A DNA stretch of 53,338 nucleotides. Origin: JBGOUV01 sp041477815 (GTDB lineage: Bacteria > Acidobacteriota > Terriglobia > Bryobacterales > JACQDG01). The notes under the pieces were generated by a model that did not search any database, was not told where the DNA came from, and worked only from the letters and a program-made list of their open reading frames with translations. Both the position numbers and the translations under genes were made by a program. Where the stretch lies: positions 1-53,338 of the forward strand of contig JBGOUV010000001.1 of assembly GCA_041477815.1 (NCBI GenBank), read 5' to 3'. This document shows, one piece after another, positions 39,007 through 47,503 of the stretch. The number at the start of each line of letters is the position of its first letter. The stretch's first letter is position 1.

Positions 39007-42000
39007 ATGCGCCTTCTCGTCTCGCTCACCCTTCTGGCCGTCTCCTCGATGCTGGCCGCTCCGTCGGGCGCGGTCAAGGGCTATGTCAAAGATCCTTCGG
39101 CGGCAATGGTTCCCGGTGCGGTGCTGATTCTCACCAGTCCGGACACCGGACTCAGCCGGCGCGCCACCTCCAACGCCGATGGATACTTTCAATTCCTGCA
39201 ACTGGCCCCTGGGCGCTACGACCTCAACACCGAGGCCGGCGGGTTCCGCAGGTCCTCCCTTCGTGATATCGCAGTACTGATCGGACAGATCGTCTCCCTG
39301 GAAGTGGCCCTGGAAATTGGGCAGATCACCGAGGTGGTCGAGGTCACCCAGCCCCTGGCCCCAAGGATCGAGCCGGAGAAGTCCTCCACCGGAGTGGTGA
39401 TGGACGTGGCCCTGGTCCGCCACCTGCCCGTCTCCGGCCGGCAGTTCCTCGACTTGGCCGCCCTGACCCCCGGCGTCACTCTCCAGGCCCCCGGCACCCA
39501 GACCGGCGGTTTCGCCTCCGCCGGCCAGCGCGCGCAGTCCAACCAGTTTCTCCTGGACGGCATCAGTAATGTCGATCCCCAGGTCAACGGACCGCTGAAC
39601 AGCTTCCGCATCGCCGACGCCGTGCAGGAGTTCAGCGTGACCACCACCGTCGCCCCGGCCGAATTCGGGCGCGTCTCCGGGGCCCAGGTCAACATCGTGA
39701 CCAAGAGCGGCAGCAACCAGTTCCACGGGACGGCCTTCTGGCTCCATCGCAACGATGCTCTCGAAGCTACCGACTTCTTTACCAACAAGCTCGGCGGCGC
39801 CAAGCGCGTTTTGCGACGCCATCAATACGGGGCCACCGCCGGCGGCCCGATCCGCCGCGACCGCACCTTCTTCTTCTATAGTTGGGAGCGCTTCTGGCAG
39901 AAGAACCCCGTGCCCACCTCGGGCGTCGTCCCCACCGCCGCCGAGCGGGCGGCCGTGACCGACCCCATCGCCCGCGGCCTCCTCTCGTTCTGGCCCCTGC
40001 CCACGGACCCCAGCATCGCCGCCGGCCGCACCAACTTCATCGGCAACATCCCCCAGAACACGTTCGATAACACGCACCTGGTCCGGCTTGACCACGCCGT
40101 CTCGGACCGCAACCGTCTCACCGGCCGCTACCTCTGGAACGGTGGTACTAACCTGGTGGGCGGCGCCATCCCGACTTCGGGCGCGCGCAATGGCACCCCC
40201 AGCAGCCAGTCGATCGTGTTAGCCGATACCCACGCCTTCTCGCCCACCTGGCTGGCCGAGATCCGGCTCGGTCTCGCCCGCAATACCCAGGACTTTACCG
40301 CCCAGGACCTCGGTTTCAACGCCGCCCCCCTGTTTCCCGGCGTGCGCGGCGTGGTCGACGCCACGCGCGACGGCCTGGAGAACAGCGGGCTGCCCTTCAT
40401 CTTCGTCTCCGGATACGCCTCGCTGGGTACCGCCACCAATGTGCCCCAAGGCCGCACAACCAATACCTATGACCTGAGCGCGGCCGCCACCAAGATCGCG
40501 CCGGGCGGCTTCTCGCGCCACACTCTTCGCTTCGGCGGCCAGGGACGCCGCGAGGAGATGCGCCGCTACAACAACGCCACCATGCGCGGCCAACTGGTGT
40601 TCGCCACCTTCGCCGACTTCGCCGGAACCTGCGCCGCCTGCGGTGGCCGTTCGCTGCTGAACTCCTCCACCATCCGCACCGGCTCCACCCTGGGTCACTG
40701 GTACCGCTACCCGTGGGCCTTCTGGCTGGAGGACAACATCAAGCTCCGCCGCAACCTGACCCTGCAGCTCGGTCTCCGCTACGAGATCCCCTCGGCTATG
40801 GTGGAGAAGAACAACCGCGCCACCAACTTCGTCGAGGGCGTCGGGCCCATGCTCGCCGGCACCAACCAGATCTTGAACCTGGATCCCACTAAGTCCGGCC
40901 CGGCGGCCTTCTTTTACACCCCGGCTTCCTTCACCCTGCCGCGCGCCGGTTCCACCACCGACCGCAACAACCTGGCTCCCGTGGTCGGATTCGCCTACGC
41001 GCCCGGCAGCCGCACCGTCCTGCGCGGCGGGTTCCGGGTCGGCTACGACGAGATGTTCCACAACGTCCCGGTCAACCAGACCCTCAATCCCCCCTGGTCC
41101 CTCACCACCACGCAGCGCGCCGGCACCACCCAGCCGGCTGCCGGGTATCGCTGGGATCTGGCTTTCGACCAGAGCGTCCCCCTGGTGGCCCGCACCACCC
41201 AGGAACCGGGGCGTCCGGCCCTCGGCCTGCTCTCCTACACCGCTTATGACACGCACGCCCCGTCTCCCTACGCCTACAACTGGAATTTCGGCCTGCAGCA
41301 GGCCCTCTCCGGCGGCGCTGCCTTCGAGTTGAGCTACATCGGCTCGGCGGGTCACAAGCTGGCGGTCAACGTCGACGCCAACGAGCCGGCGGTGGTCCTG
41401 CGCGATGCCGGCTACCGCGGCGCCCAGGCCCCCAACGAGCAGATCTTCCCCTACCCGCGGTGGAGCGGAATCAGCCTGACCACCTTCCAGTCCAACTCGA
41501 TCTATCACGGGCTGGTCGCCTCCTGGCGGTGGCGTCACCGCCAGTGGCTCAACGCCGGCGGGTCCTACACGCTGGGCCACGCCATCGACAACAACTCCGC
41601 CATCTTCGGCTCCGACGACGACGTCGGCCGGCCCAACACCCGCCGCCGCCTCGACCTGGAGCGCTCCAATAGCGCCAACGACCAGCGGCACCGCTTCATC
41701 GCTTACTGGGTGGCCGACCTCCCCGGCCGCGGCGAACTGCTGGGCGGCTGGCAGCTCTCAGGTATTATAAATGCCTTTTCGGGCCAGCCCTTCACCGTCT
41801 TCTCCAACCAGACCCGCGACTTCAGCGGCTTCAACCAGCTGAACGACCGGCCGGACCTGGTGGGCGCGGGTCCCCTGAGCCTGCGCCGCGGCGACCCCGA
41901 CAACTTCTTCGATCCCCCGTACTTCGGCAAGACCGGCACGGGCTCCTGCCCCGGCTATGTCTCCGCCTCCGCCAACACGATTCCCAACGGCTGCGCCCCC

Positions 42001-42273
42001 CCCGGACGTCCCGGCACCTCGCCCCGCAACGGCTTCTACGGCCCCGGCGTGGTAAACCTGGACGCCTCGATCTCGCGCCGCTTCGCCGTCACCGACCGCG
42101 CCGCCCTGCGCGCCCGCGCCGACTTCTTCAACCTCCCCAACCACACTAACTTCGGCCTCCGCACGGGCAACCGGACCATGAACTCGGGCGAGTTCGGCAA
42201 GCTGACCACCTCGTCCGAGCACCTCTACGGCTCTTCTCGCGTGATCCAACTCGGGCTGCGGCTGGAGTTCTGA
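39007..42273 (+). CDS. TonB-dependent receptor-like outer membrane protein with carboxypeptidase-regulatory domain (Oar-type)
   Basis: 1088 residues, the usual size of the acidobacterial Oar-like family. A signal peptide (MRLLVSLTLLAVSSMLAAPSG) is followed by a carboxypeptidase-regulatory-like domain (GAVKGYVKDPSAAMVPGAVL, FLQLAPGRYDLNTEAGGF). The plug comes next, with GVVMDVALVRHLPVSGRQFLDLAALTPGV, NQFLLDGISNVDPQVNG and SGAQVNIVTKSGSNQFHGTAF. A long beta-barrel ends with the aromatic-terminated strand VIQLGLRLEF. Solibacter-type genomes carry many of these, thought to import polymers or bind surfaces. The substrate is not evident. It is divergent from a serine hydrolase. Confidence 0.9.
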   Translation: MRLLVSLTLLAVSSMLAAPSGAVKGYVKDPSAAMVPGAVLILTSPDTGLSRRATSNADGYFQFLQLAPGRYDLNTEAGGFRRSSLRDIAVLIGQIVSLEVALEIGQITEVVEVTQPLAPRIEPEKSSTGVVMDVALVRHLPVSGRQFLDLAALTPGVTLQAPGTQTGGFASAGQRAQSNQFLLDGISNVDPQVNGPLNSFRIADAVQEFSVTTTVAPAEFGRVSGAQVNIVTKSGSNQFHGTAFWLHRNDALEATDFFTNKLGGAKRVLRRHQYGATAGGPIRRDRTFFFYSWERFWQKNPVPTSGVVPTAAERAAVTDPIARGLLSFWPLPTDPSIAAGRTNFIGNIPQNTFDNTHLVRLDHAVSDRNRLTGRYLWNGGTNLVGGAIPTSGARNGTPSSQSIVLADTHAFSPTWLAEIRLGLARNTQDFTAQDLGFNAAPLFPGVRGVVDATRDGLENSGLPFIFVSGYASLGTATNVPQGRTTNTYDLSAAATKIAPGGFSRHTLRFGGQGRREEMRRYNNATMRGQLVFATFADFAGTCAACGGRSLLNSSTIRTGSTLGHWYRYPWAFWLEDNIKLRRNLTLQLGLRYEIPSAMVEKNNRATNFVEGVGPMLAGTNQILNLDPTKSGPAAFFYTPASFTLPRAGSTTDRNNLAPVVGFAYAPGSRTVLRGGFRVGYDEMFHNVPVNQTLNPPWSLTTTQRAGTTQPAAGYRWDLAFDQSVPLVARTTQEPGRPALGLLSYTAYDTHAPSPYAYNWNFGLQQALSGGAAFELSYIGSAGHKLAVNVDANEPAVVLRDAGYRGAQAPNEQIFPYPRWSGISLTTFQSNSIYHGLVASWRWRHRQWLNAGGSYTLGHAIDNNSAIFGSDDDVGRPNTRRRLDLERSNSANDQRHRFIAYWVADLPGRGELLGGWQLSGIINAFSGQPFTVFSNQTRDFSGFNQLNDRPDLVGAGPLSLRRGDPDNFFDPPYFGKTGTGSCPGYVSASANTIPNGCAPPGRPGTSPRNGFYGPGVVNLDASISRRFAVTDRAALRARADFFNLPNHTNFGLRTGNRTMNSGEFGKLTTSSEHLYGSSRVIQLGLRLEF

Positions 42274-42295
42274 GGCCGCAGGAAGCCCCGCCCAA

Positions 42296-42371
42296 TGGAT
42301 GAAAATCATCCATAGAGTGGTTGATTTTCATCCACAAAACAGTTGATTTTCATCTACCCCGTGGCTATAAT
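42296..42371 (+). promoter_or_regulatory. Promoter and three operator-like boxes of the DUF4143 gene
   Basis: The 13-mer TGATTTTCATCCA occurs inverted at 42296-42308 and direct at 42322-42334. A copy with one change is at 42344-42356. The two direct copies are 22 bp apart, about two helical turns. TTGATT (42343-42348), inside the last box, is the -35 and TATAAT (42366-42371) is the -10, with a 17-base spacer. A regulator bound to the boxes would cover the promoter. Confidence 0.7.
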
Positions 42372-42376
42372 GAGTC

Positions 42377-43669
42377 ATGGTGCACCGGTACATGGCCGCC
42401 CCCTTGCTGGAGGCCCTCTCCGACACGCCGGTGGTGCTGCTCCACGGCGTGCGCCAGAGCGGTAAAAGCACCCTGGCCCGATGGGTGGCCGCCGAAGCCC
42501 GACCCTCGCGCTACCTGACCCTGGACGACGTCTCCGTGCTGTCGGCCGCCCGCAGCGACCCGGAGGGCTTCCTCCGCGGCCTCGACTGTCCCATCGTCCT
42601 GGATGAGGTACAGCGCGCTCCCGATCTCTTCCTGGCCATGAAGGCGGAGGTGGATCGTCACCGCCGGCCTGGCCGGTTTCTTCTCACCGGATCGGCCAAC
42701 GTCATGCTCCTGCCTCGGATCGCCGACTCGCTGGCCGGCCGCCTGGAGATCCTCACTCTGTGGCCCTTTTCTCAGGCGGAACTGGCCGGCGGTCAGGACA
42801 ACTTTGTCGACGACGTGTTTGCCAACAAGGCGCCCGCCGCCGGTGGGGGCTGCAAGGACCTGATCAGTCGCATTCTTCTGGGCGGTTATCCGGCCGTCCA
42901 CGCCCGCCCCACCCCCGCCCGGCGCCGGGCCTGGCTCGGCTCCTATCTCACCACCATCCTGCAGCGGGACGTGCGGGACTTGGCCAATGTCGATTTCGGC
43001 TCCCTGCCCCGGCTGCTGGCGCTGCTGGCCTCCCGGGTCGGATCAACGGTTAACTTCGCGGATCTCTCCCGGGACGCGGCCATCCCGCAGACCACCCTCA
43101 AGCGCTACTGGTATCTGCTGGAGGCCACCTTCCTGATCCAGACCTCGCCGCCCTGGTCTGTCAATATCGGCAAGCGCCTGGTGAAGTCCCCTAAACTCTA
43201 TCTGACGGACACCGGCCTGATCGCCTACCTGCTGGGGCTGGACGAGCGGCGTCTCGACCAGGACCGGAACCTCCTGGGACCGCTGCTCGAGAACTTCGTG
43301 GTCCTGGAGTTGCATAAACAGAGCGGCTGGAGCCGGACCCGGCCGAAGCTGCTCCATTTCCGCATTCACGCCGGACCCGAGGTCGACGTGGTCCTGGAGG
43401 ACGCCGCCGGCCGCCTAGTCGGGATCGAGGTGAAGGCGGCGGCCAGCCTCTCGGCCGACGACTTCAAAGGACTCCGCGCCTTGGCCGAGATCGCGGGCCG
43501 GCGGTTCCACCGGGGCATCGTCCTCTATACCGGCCGCGAGAGCGTCCCCTTTGGGCCTCAGCTCCACGCTCTACCAATAGATAGTCTCTGGGCCGTCCGG
43601 GGTCACTCGGGAACTTCCCGGAGGTCCTCGGGACGCCCCACGTCCCGCCACCATCCCGCTATGGCGTAG
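42377..43669 (+). CDS. AAA ATPase with C-terminal DUF4143 domain
   Basis: 430 residues. Walker A is LLHGVRQSGKSTLARW, Walker B is CPIVLDEVQRAPDLF and the sensor is RFLLTGSANVMLL. DUF4143 follows with DLSRDAAIPQTTLKRYWYLLEATFLI and KLYLTDTGLIAYLLG. The end, GPEVDVVLEDAAGRLVGIEVKAA, resembles a PD-(D/E)xK nuclease core (D...ExK). These lone ATPases are widespread and of unknown function, with repeated suggestions of mobile or toxin-like behaviour. ATG 42377 is six bases after TATAAT, so the transcript would be leaderless; ATG 42392 is an alternative. The last 30 residues overlap the convergent nucleotidyltransferase and may not be natural. Confidence 0.88.
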   Translation: MVHRYMAAPLLEALSDTPVVLLHGVRQSGKSTLARWVAAEARPSRYLTLDDVSVLSAARSDPEGFLRGLDCPIVLDEVQRAPDLFLAMKAEVDRHRRPGRFLLTGSANVMLLPRIADSLAGRLEILTLWPFSQAELAGGQDNFVDDVFANKAPAAGGGCKDLISRILLGGYPAVHARPTPARRRAWLGSYLTTILQRDVRDLANVDFGSLPRLLALLASRVGSTVNFADLSRDAAIPQTTLKRYWYLLEATFLIQTSPPWSVNIGKRLVKSPKLYLTDTGLIAYLLGLDERRLDQDRNLLGPLLENFVVLELHKQSGWSRTRPKLLHFRIHAGPEVDVVLEDAAGRLVGIEVKAAASLSADDFKGLRALAEIAGRRFHRGIVLYTGRESVPFGPQLHALPIDSLWAVRGHSGTSRRSSGRPTSRHHPAMA

Positions 43670-44295
43670 TAAGTCACCGGCGCCCCGCCCTCCAGCAGCA
43701 GCCGGACGGCGTCGGTCAGCTCGTACTCGCCCCGCGGCGAGAGCGGCGCCCGCGCCAGTTCGGCCCACACCGACGCCCGGAAGCAGTAGATCCCGGCGCT
43801 GTTCCAGTGGGTGGTGGACGTACCCTTGGCCGGCTTTTCGATGATCCGGGTCACCCGGTCGCCCTCGGCGTACACGGCCGCCCCCTGCCAGGGGTCCTCG
43901 ACGTGTTTCACCGCCAGCACCGCCTCCTGCCCGGCCAGCTTCCGGTCCAGGGCCACGTACACCTCCGGCCCGGTCAGGATGTCCCCGAAAGTCAGCAGAA
44001 AGTCGTCGGCTCCTACCCAGTCCCGCGCCAGCAACGCCGCCCGGGCCGTACCGTTCAGTACCTCCTGCCGGCGGAACTCGATCCCCGGCGCCCCGGCGAA
44101 GCACGACTCCACCTGTGCGGCCAAATATCCCGTGACGACGAGAAACTCCTCCAGCCCAGCGTCCCGCAGGTTTTCGATCACGTGGGCGAGCAGCGGCCGT
44201 CCCCCCACCTCCAGCATCGGCTTGGGCACCGACCCGGTCAGGGTCTGCATCCGCGTCCCGCGGCCGGCGGCCAGGATCACTGCCTTCTTCACCAT
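43603..44295 (-). CDS. NDP-sugar nucleotidyltransferase (NTP_transferase family)
   Basis: 230 residues. The signature LAAGRGTRMQTLTGSVPKPMLEVGGRPLLAH is the nucleotide-binding loop of glucose-1-phosphate thymidylyl/uridylyl-like and mannose-1-phosphate guanylyl-like enzymes. FLLTFGDILTG holds the metal-binding Asp, and HWNSAGIYCFRASVW follows. The short form lacks a hexapeptide C-terminal domain. It activates a sugar phosphate for surface polysaccharide or LPS. No polysaccharide cluster surrounds it, so the sugar is unknown. Confidence 0.88.
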   Translation of the reverse strand: MVKKAVILAAGRGTRMQTLTGSVPKPMLEVGGRPLLAHVIENLRDAGLEEFLVVTGYLAAQVESCFAGAPGIEFRRQEVLNGTARAALLARDWVGADDFLLTFGDILTGPEVYVALDRKLAGQEAVLAVKHVEDPWQGAAVYAEGDRVTRIIEKPAKGTSTTHWNSAGIYCFRASVWAELARAPLSPRGEYELTDAVRLLLEGGAPVTYYAIAGWWRDVGRPEDLREVPE

Positions 44296-44327
44296 GGTCT
44301 ATCCCAACACGCTACAATAAAGAGACC

Positions 44328-44711
44328 ATGCGCCGCCTGTTCGTCTTCCTAGCGGTTGCCGCCGCGGTCCTGGCCTCGGACCAGTCCCAGGTCCTGCGCG
44401 GCCGCCTGCGCCAGCCGGCCGGCCAGCCGCCGGTCATTGAGACGGCCGACGGCAAGAAGTACACCGTCGCCGGCGACCAGTTCACCACCGGCCAGATGAG
44501 CGATCCCAAGCTCAAAGACCGCGAGATCGAGCTGGAAGGCCGCTACGCTTCGCCCAGCCATTTCGAGGCTGCGAAGATCTTCACCATCAAGGACGGCAAG
44601 CGCTACAAGGCCACCTACTGGTGTGATATCTGCTCCATCCGCACGCACTTGCCCGGTCGCTGTATGTGCTGCCAGGGCGAAACCGAGCTGCAGGAACTGC
44701 CGGTCCCATGA
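44328..44711 (+). CDS. Small exported protein with a C-terminal cysteine cluster
   Basis: 127 residues. A signal peptide (MRRLFVFLAVAAAVLASDQ) is followed by a small beta-rich domain (LRGRLRQPAGQPPVIETADGKKYTVAGD, LKDREIELEGRYASPSHFEAAKIFTIKDGKRY) resembling an OB-like fold. The end carries five cysteines: YWCDICSIRTHLPGRCMCC. The CxxC...CxCC spacing suggests metal, haem or iron-sulphur binding outside the cytoplasm. No family is recognised. Its stop overlaps the mutarotase start by four bases (ATGA). TACAAT upstream (44313-44318) may be its -10. Confidence 0.65.
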   Translation: MRRLFVFLAVAAAVLASDQSQVLRGRLRQPAGQPPVIETADGKKYTVAGDQFTTGQMSDPKLKDREIELEGRYASPSHFEAAKIFTIKDGKRYKATYWCDICSIRTHLPGRCMCCQGETELQELPVP

Positions 44712-45727
44712 AAGCCCTCGCGCTTTTCCTGACTGCTATGTCCGCCGACGCCCAGTATTCCGCCACCCGCCAGGGCGACGCGATCCGCCTGGAAGAGCGT
44801 AAGACCGGTATCAGCGTCTCGATCCTGCCCTCGGTCGGCAACATCGCCTACGAGATGAAGGCCGGCGGGAAGAACGTCTTCTGGTTCCCCTTCTCCTCGC
44901 CCGAGGACTTCAAGAAGAATCCCACGCTCTGCGGCAACCCCCTGCTGGCGCCCTGGGCCAACCGGCTCGACGAGAACGGCTTCTACGCCAACGGCAAGAA
45001 GTACAACCTGAACCTGGGGCTCGGCAACGTCCGGCTGGATACTTTCCAGCACCCCATCCACGGCTTGGTGGTATACACCTCGGAGTGGCAGGTAACCGAC
45101 TTACGCGCCGACGCCCAAGCCGCTTGGGTCACCAGCCGTCTGGACTTCGCGCGCCATCCCGATTGGCTGGCTCAGTTCCCCTTCGCCCATACCATCGAGA
45201 TGACGTACCGGCTGAGCGGCGGCGCGCTGGAGGTCCAGACCCGCCTCCAGAACCAAAGCGCCGCGACCATGCCCGTGTCAATCGGTTACCACCCGTATTT
45301 CCAGATCACCGACGCCCCCCGCGACGAGTGGACGGTGTCGATAGCAGCCCGATCCCAGTACTTACTCAACGATCAACTCCTCCCCACCGGCCAGATGCGC
45401 CCCATCGCCGAGGTCCTACCGGATTCCCGCAATGTGTCGCTACGCGGCATGGCCCTAGACCACGTCTTCGGCGACCTGGCGAACAACGCGACCTTTTCGG
45501 TGAAAGGCAAGTCCCAGAAGATCGAAGTAGTCTACGGCCCCAAGTACAAAGTGGCGGTGGTCTACGCCCCCACCGGCCCCAACCGGGACTTCATCTGCTT
45601 CGAGCCCATGACCGGCCCCACCAACGCCTTCAACCTCGCGCATCGCGGCATCTACAAGGAACTCCAGACCATCCCCGCAGGCCAGACCTGGCAGGAAAGC
45701 TACTGGATTCGTCCGAGTGGGTTCTGA
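44708..45727 (+). CDS. Aldose 1-epimerase (galactose mutarotase-like), exported
   Basis: 339 residues from ATG 44708, coupled by ATGA to the cysteine-rich gene. MKALALFLTAMSADAQ is a short signal peptide. The family fold is shown by NPLLAPWANRLDENGFY, the active-site HPIHGLVVYTSEWQV with its His, VSIGYHPYFQITD with the second His, and ICFEPMTGPTNAFNLAH with the catalytic Glu. It interconverts sugar anomers, here in the periplasm. A hairpin at 45736-45774 follows the stop. Confidence 0.87.
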   Translation: MKALALFLTAMSADAQYSATRQGDAIRLEERKTGISVSILPSVGNIAYEMKAGGKNVFWFPFSSPEDFKKNPTLCGNPLLAPWANRLDENGFYANGKKYNLNLGLGNVRLDTFQHPIHGLVVYTSEWQVTDLRADAQAAWVTSRLDFARHPDWLAQFPFAHTIEMTYRLSGGALEVQTRLQNQSAATMPVSIGYHPYFQITDAPRDEWTVSIAARSQYLLNDQLLPTGQMRPIAEVLPDSRNVSLRGMALDHVFGDLANNATFSVKGKSQKIEVVYGPKYKVAVVYAPTGPNRDFICFEPMTGPTNAFNLAHRGIYKELQTIPAGQTWQESYWIRPSGF

Positions 45728-45735
45728 AAAAAGTA

Positions 45736-45774
45736 GCGGGCGCGTTGAAAGGGTTTTGGGGTGAGCGCGCCCGC
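45736..45774 (+). terminator. Hairpin after mutarotase
   Basis: GCGGGCGCG (45736-45744) and CGCGCCCGC (45766-45774) pair perfectly over nine bases with a 21-base loop, nine bases after the mutarotase stop. No T-run follows, so termination is likely but not certain. Confidence 0.45.
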
Positions 45775-45848
45775 CGTTGTAACGGGGATTTGAAGTAGAA
45801 GCGTTCCCCGCGCCGGAGAGGTTACTGAATCTCGAAAAAAATTTCCTC

Positions 45849-45878
45849 TTGACCTCGGCCCCCCTTCGGCGTTACACT
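45849..45878 (+). promoter_or_regulatory. Promoter of DUF72 gene
   Basis: TTGACC (45849-45854) and TACACT (45873-45878) are 18 bases apart, 37 bases before ATG 45915. A similar CTTGAC element stands before mraZ. Confidence 0.5.
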
Positions 45879-45914
45879 AGAGGCGAAGAAAAAGCGAATA
45901 AGGGGATTCCCGTT

Positions 45915-46877
45915 ATGCCTTGGACCCATGATATACGGGTTGGCCCGGCCGGCTGGTCCTATCAGGACTGGAAGCGCATCGTCTACCCGGATGCGCGTCC
46001 GCGCAACTTCCACGAAGCGGCGTTTCTAGCCCAATATTTCGACGTAATCGAGATCAATACGTCGTTTTACCGGCCCTTGCGGCCGGAATTGGCGCACCTC
46101 TGGGTCCGCAAGACCGCATTTAACACTCGTTTCCAGTTCACCGCCAAGCTGTATCGTGCCTTTACGCACGACGGCAAACTCGACCCGGTCGACGTCCGCC
46201 AGTACCAGGAGGGCCTCCAGCCCATCCTGGAGGCCGGGCGTTTGGGTTGCGTCCTCATGCAGTTCCCGTGGTCGTTCCGATTCAACCGCGAGAACCGCGA
46301 CTACGTGATCCTGCTGAAGAAGACTTTCCCCGAGTACGCCCTGGTAGCCGAGATGCGCCACGACTCCTGGCTGGCCGACGAGGCGTTGGGCGTCCTGGTC
46401 GACCACCACATTGGCTTCTGTAATATCGATCAGCCCCTGCTCTCGCACTGCATGCCGCCGTCGGCGGTCGTGACCACCCCGGTCGGATACGTCCGGCTCC
46501 ACGGCCGCAACTACGAACACTGGTTCGAGAAGGACGACGATGTCGCCGCCCGTTACAACTACCTGTACGGTGAGGCCGAGTTGATTCCCTGGGGGGACCG
46601 GATTCAGCAGGTCGCCGGACAGGCCCGCACCACGTACGTCATCACCAACAACCACTTCGAAGGCAAAGCGGTAGTCAACGGCCTGCAGCTAATCAACCTG
46701 CTGCTGGGCGAGCCGATCGAGGTTCCGCCCGATCTGTTCGATAGCTACCCCGAGGTCGCCCGGATCGCCCGCAACACCCCGGCCCAGGGCAATCTGTTCG
46801 GCGATCGTGCGACCGGTCGGGTCGGCATGGCTTCCGAATACCAGGCCCGAGCTCAGCTTCTCCGCGCTCGAGCCTAG
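45915..46877 (+). CDS. DUF72 (YecE-like) TIM-barrel protein
   Basis: 320 residues from ATG 45915, with AAGGGG eight bases upstream. IRVGPAGWSYQDWKRIVYP, FDVIEINTSFYRPL, FQFTAKLYRAFTHD, VLMQFPWSFRFNREN, VAEMRHDSWL and YVRLHGRNYEHWF are the DUF72 landmarks in order. The family forms a TIM barrel of unproven enzymatic role, sometimes linked to DNA repair or nuclease activity. It is transcribed alone from the promoter just upstream, and is followed by mraZ after 170 bases. Confidence 0.9.
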   Translation: MPWTHDIRVGPAGWSYQDWKRIVYPDARPRNFHEAAFLAQYFDVIEINTSFYRPLRPELAHLWVRKTAFNTRFQFTAKLYRAFTHDGKLDPVDVRQYQEGLQPILEAGRLGCVLMQFPWSFRFNRENRDYVILLKKTFPEYALVAEMRHDSWLADEALGVLVDHHIGFCNIDQPLLSHCMPPSAVVTTPVGYVRLHGRNYEHWFEKDDDVAARYNYLYGEAELIPWGDRIQQVAGQARTTYVITNNHFEGKAVVNGLQLINLLLGEPIEVPPDLFDSYPEVARIARNTPAQGNLFGDRATGRVGMASEYQARAQLLRARA

Positions 46878-46986
46878 CCTGGTAGCGAACTAACCACCTC
46901 ATATTGATGGTCGAGAGGCCTGGACCGCCACAGGTTGTAGTTGAAGTGCTAGCCTCTAACCCCAACATTCCGCGCAACTTTTTCTC

Positions 46987-47047
46987 TTGACTCTGGCCTG
47001 AAGTGGGTTAAAGTAGACAGCAGTGGCTTAAACTAGAGCCCAGTGGG
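46987..47047 (+). promoter_or_regulatory. mraZ promoter with 10-bp-spaced MraZ boxes
   Basis: TTGACT (46987-46992) and TAAAGT (47009-47014) form a promoter with a 16-base spacer. Hexamers AGTGGG, AGTAGA, AGTGGC, ACTAGA and AGTGGG start at 47002, 47012, 47022, 47032 and 47042, exactly one helical turn apart. MraZ is known to bind tandem TGGGN-type repeats at this spacing before its own gene. The last box touches the ATG. Confidence 0.7.
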
Positions 47048-47497
47048 ATGCTCTTTCGAGGCACACACGCGGTCAAGGTCGATGACAAAGGCAGACTCAA
47101 GCTGCCCTCCTTGGTGAAGGAGCGCCTCTTCGAGCAGTATGGGGCCCAAGCGGGATACTTTGTGACCAGCTTGACCGGGGACAAGGTTCTCATTTACCCC
47201 CTGGCGGAATGGGAAAAGATCGAGGACAGTTTAGCACAAGTCCCGCAGTTTGACAAGCTTAAGAACAAGTTCCTGAATGCGACGAACCTCTACGGAGCCG
47301 AAGCCGCCGTGGATGACCAGGGGAGGATGTTGATTCCGGCCAAGCTGCGGGAGTCGGCTGGGGTGAAGGGAGACGTGACCCTTCTCTGGATCTCGAATCG
47401 GATCGAGGTTCAGAACGCCGAGCGCCACGAAGCGAGCGTGCAGGGGAACCCTTTTACCGACGAGGACTACGAGGGGCTGTCGAAGTGGAACATCTAA
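47048..47497 (+). CDS. mraZ: Transcriptional regulator MraZ
   Basis: 149 residues, normal length. It has two AbrB/SpoVT-type halves, each with the DxxGR motif: VDDKGRLKLPSLVKER and VDDQGRMLIPAKLRESAG. FRGTHAVK at the start and LLWISNRIEV are also typical. MraZ forms a ring and represses the dcw cluster by binding repeats in its own promoter; matching boxes lie directly upstream. The next gene, rsmH, starts six bases after its stop and counteracts MraZ in E. coli. Confidence 0.95.
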   Translation: MLFRGTHAVKVDDKGRLKLPSLVKERLFEQYGAQAGYFVTSLTGDKVLIYPLAEWEKIEDSLAQVPQFDKLKNKFLNATNLYGAEAAVDDQGRMLIPAKLRESAGVKGDVTLLWISNRIEVQNAERHEASVQGNPFTDEDYEGLSKWNI

Positions 47498-47503
47498 GAG
47501 TGC

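Noticed and set aside
40219..41691. 490-residue minus-strand frame inside the TonB-like receptor gene
   Set aside because: Gly/Val-rich antisense shadow; the receptor frame is uninterrupted with proper family motifs.
42296..42360. CRISPR-like array or iteron origin
   Set aside because: Only three short copies with one inverted and no uniform spacers, directly on a promoter; an operator explains them better, and no replication gene is present.
46878..46986. tRNA or small RNA between DUF72 and mraZ
   Set aside because: Only a weak AGAGGC/GCCTCT pairing is visible; no cloverleaf or T-loop sequence.
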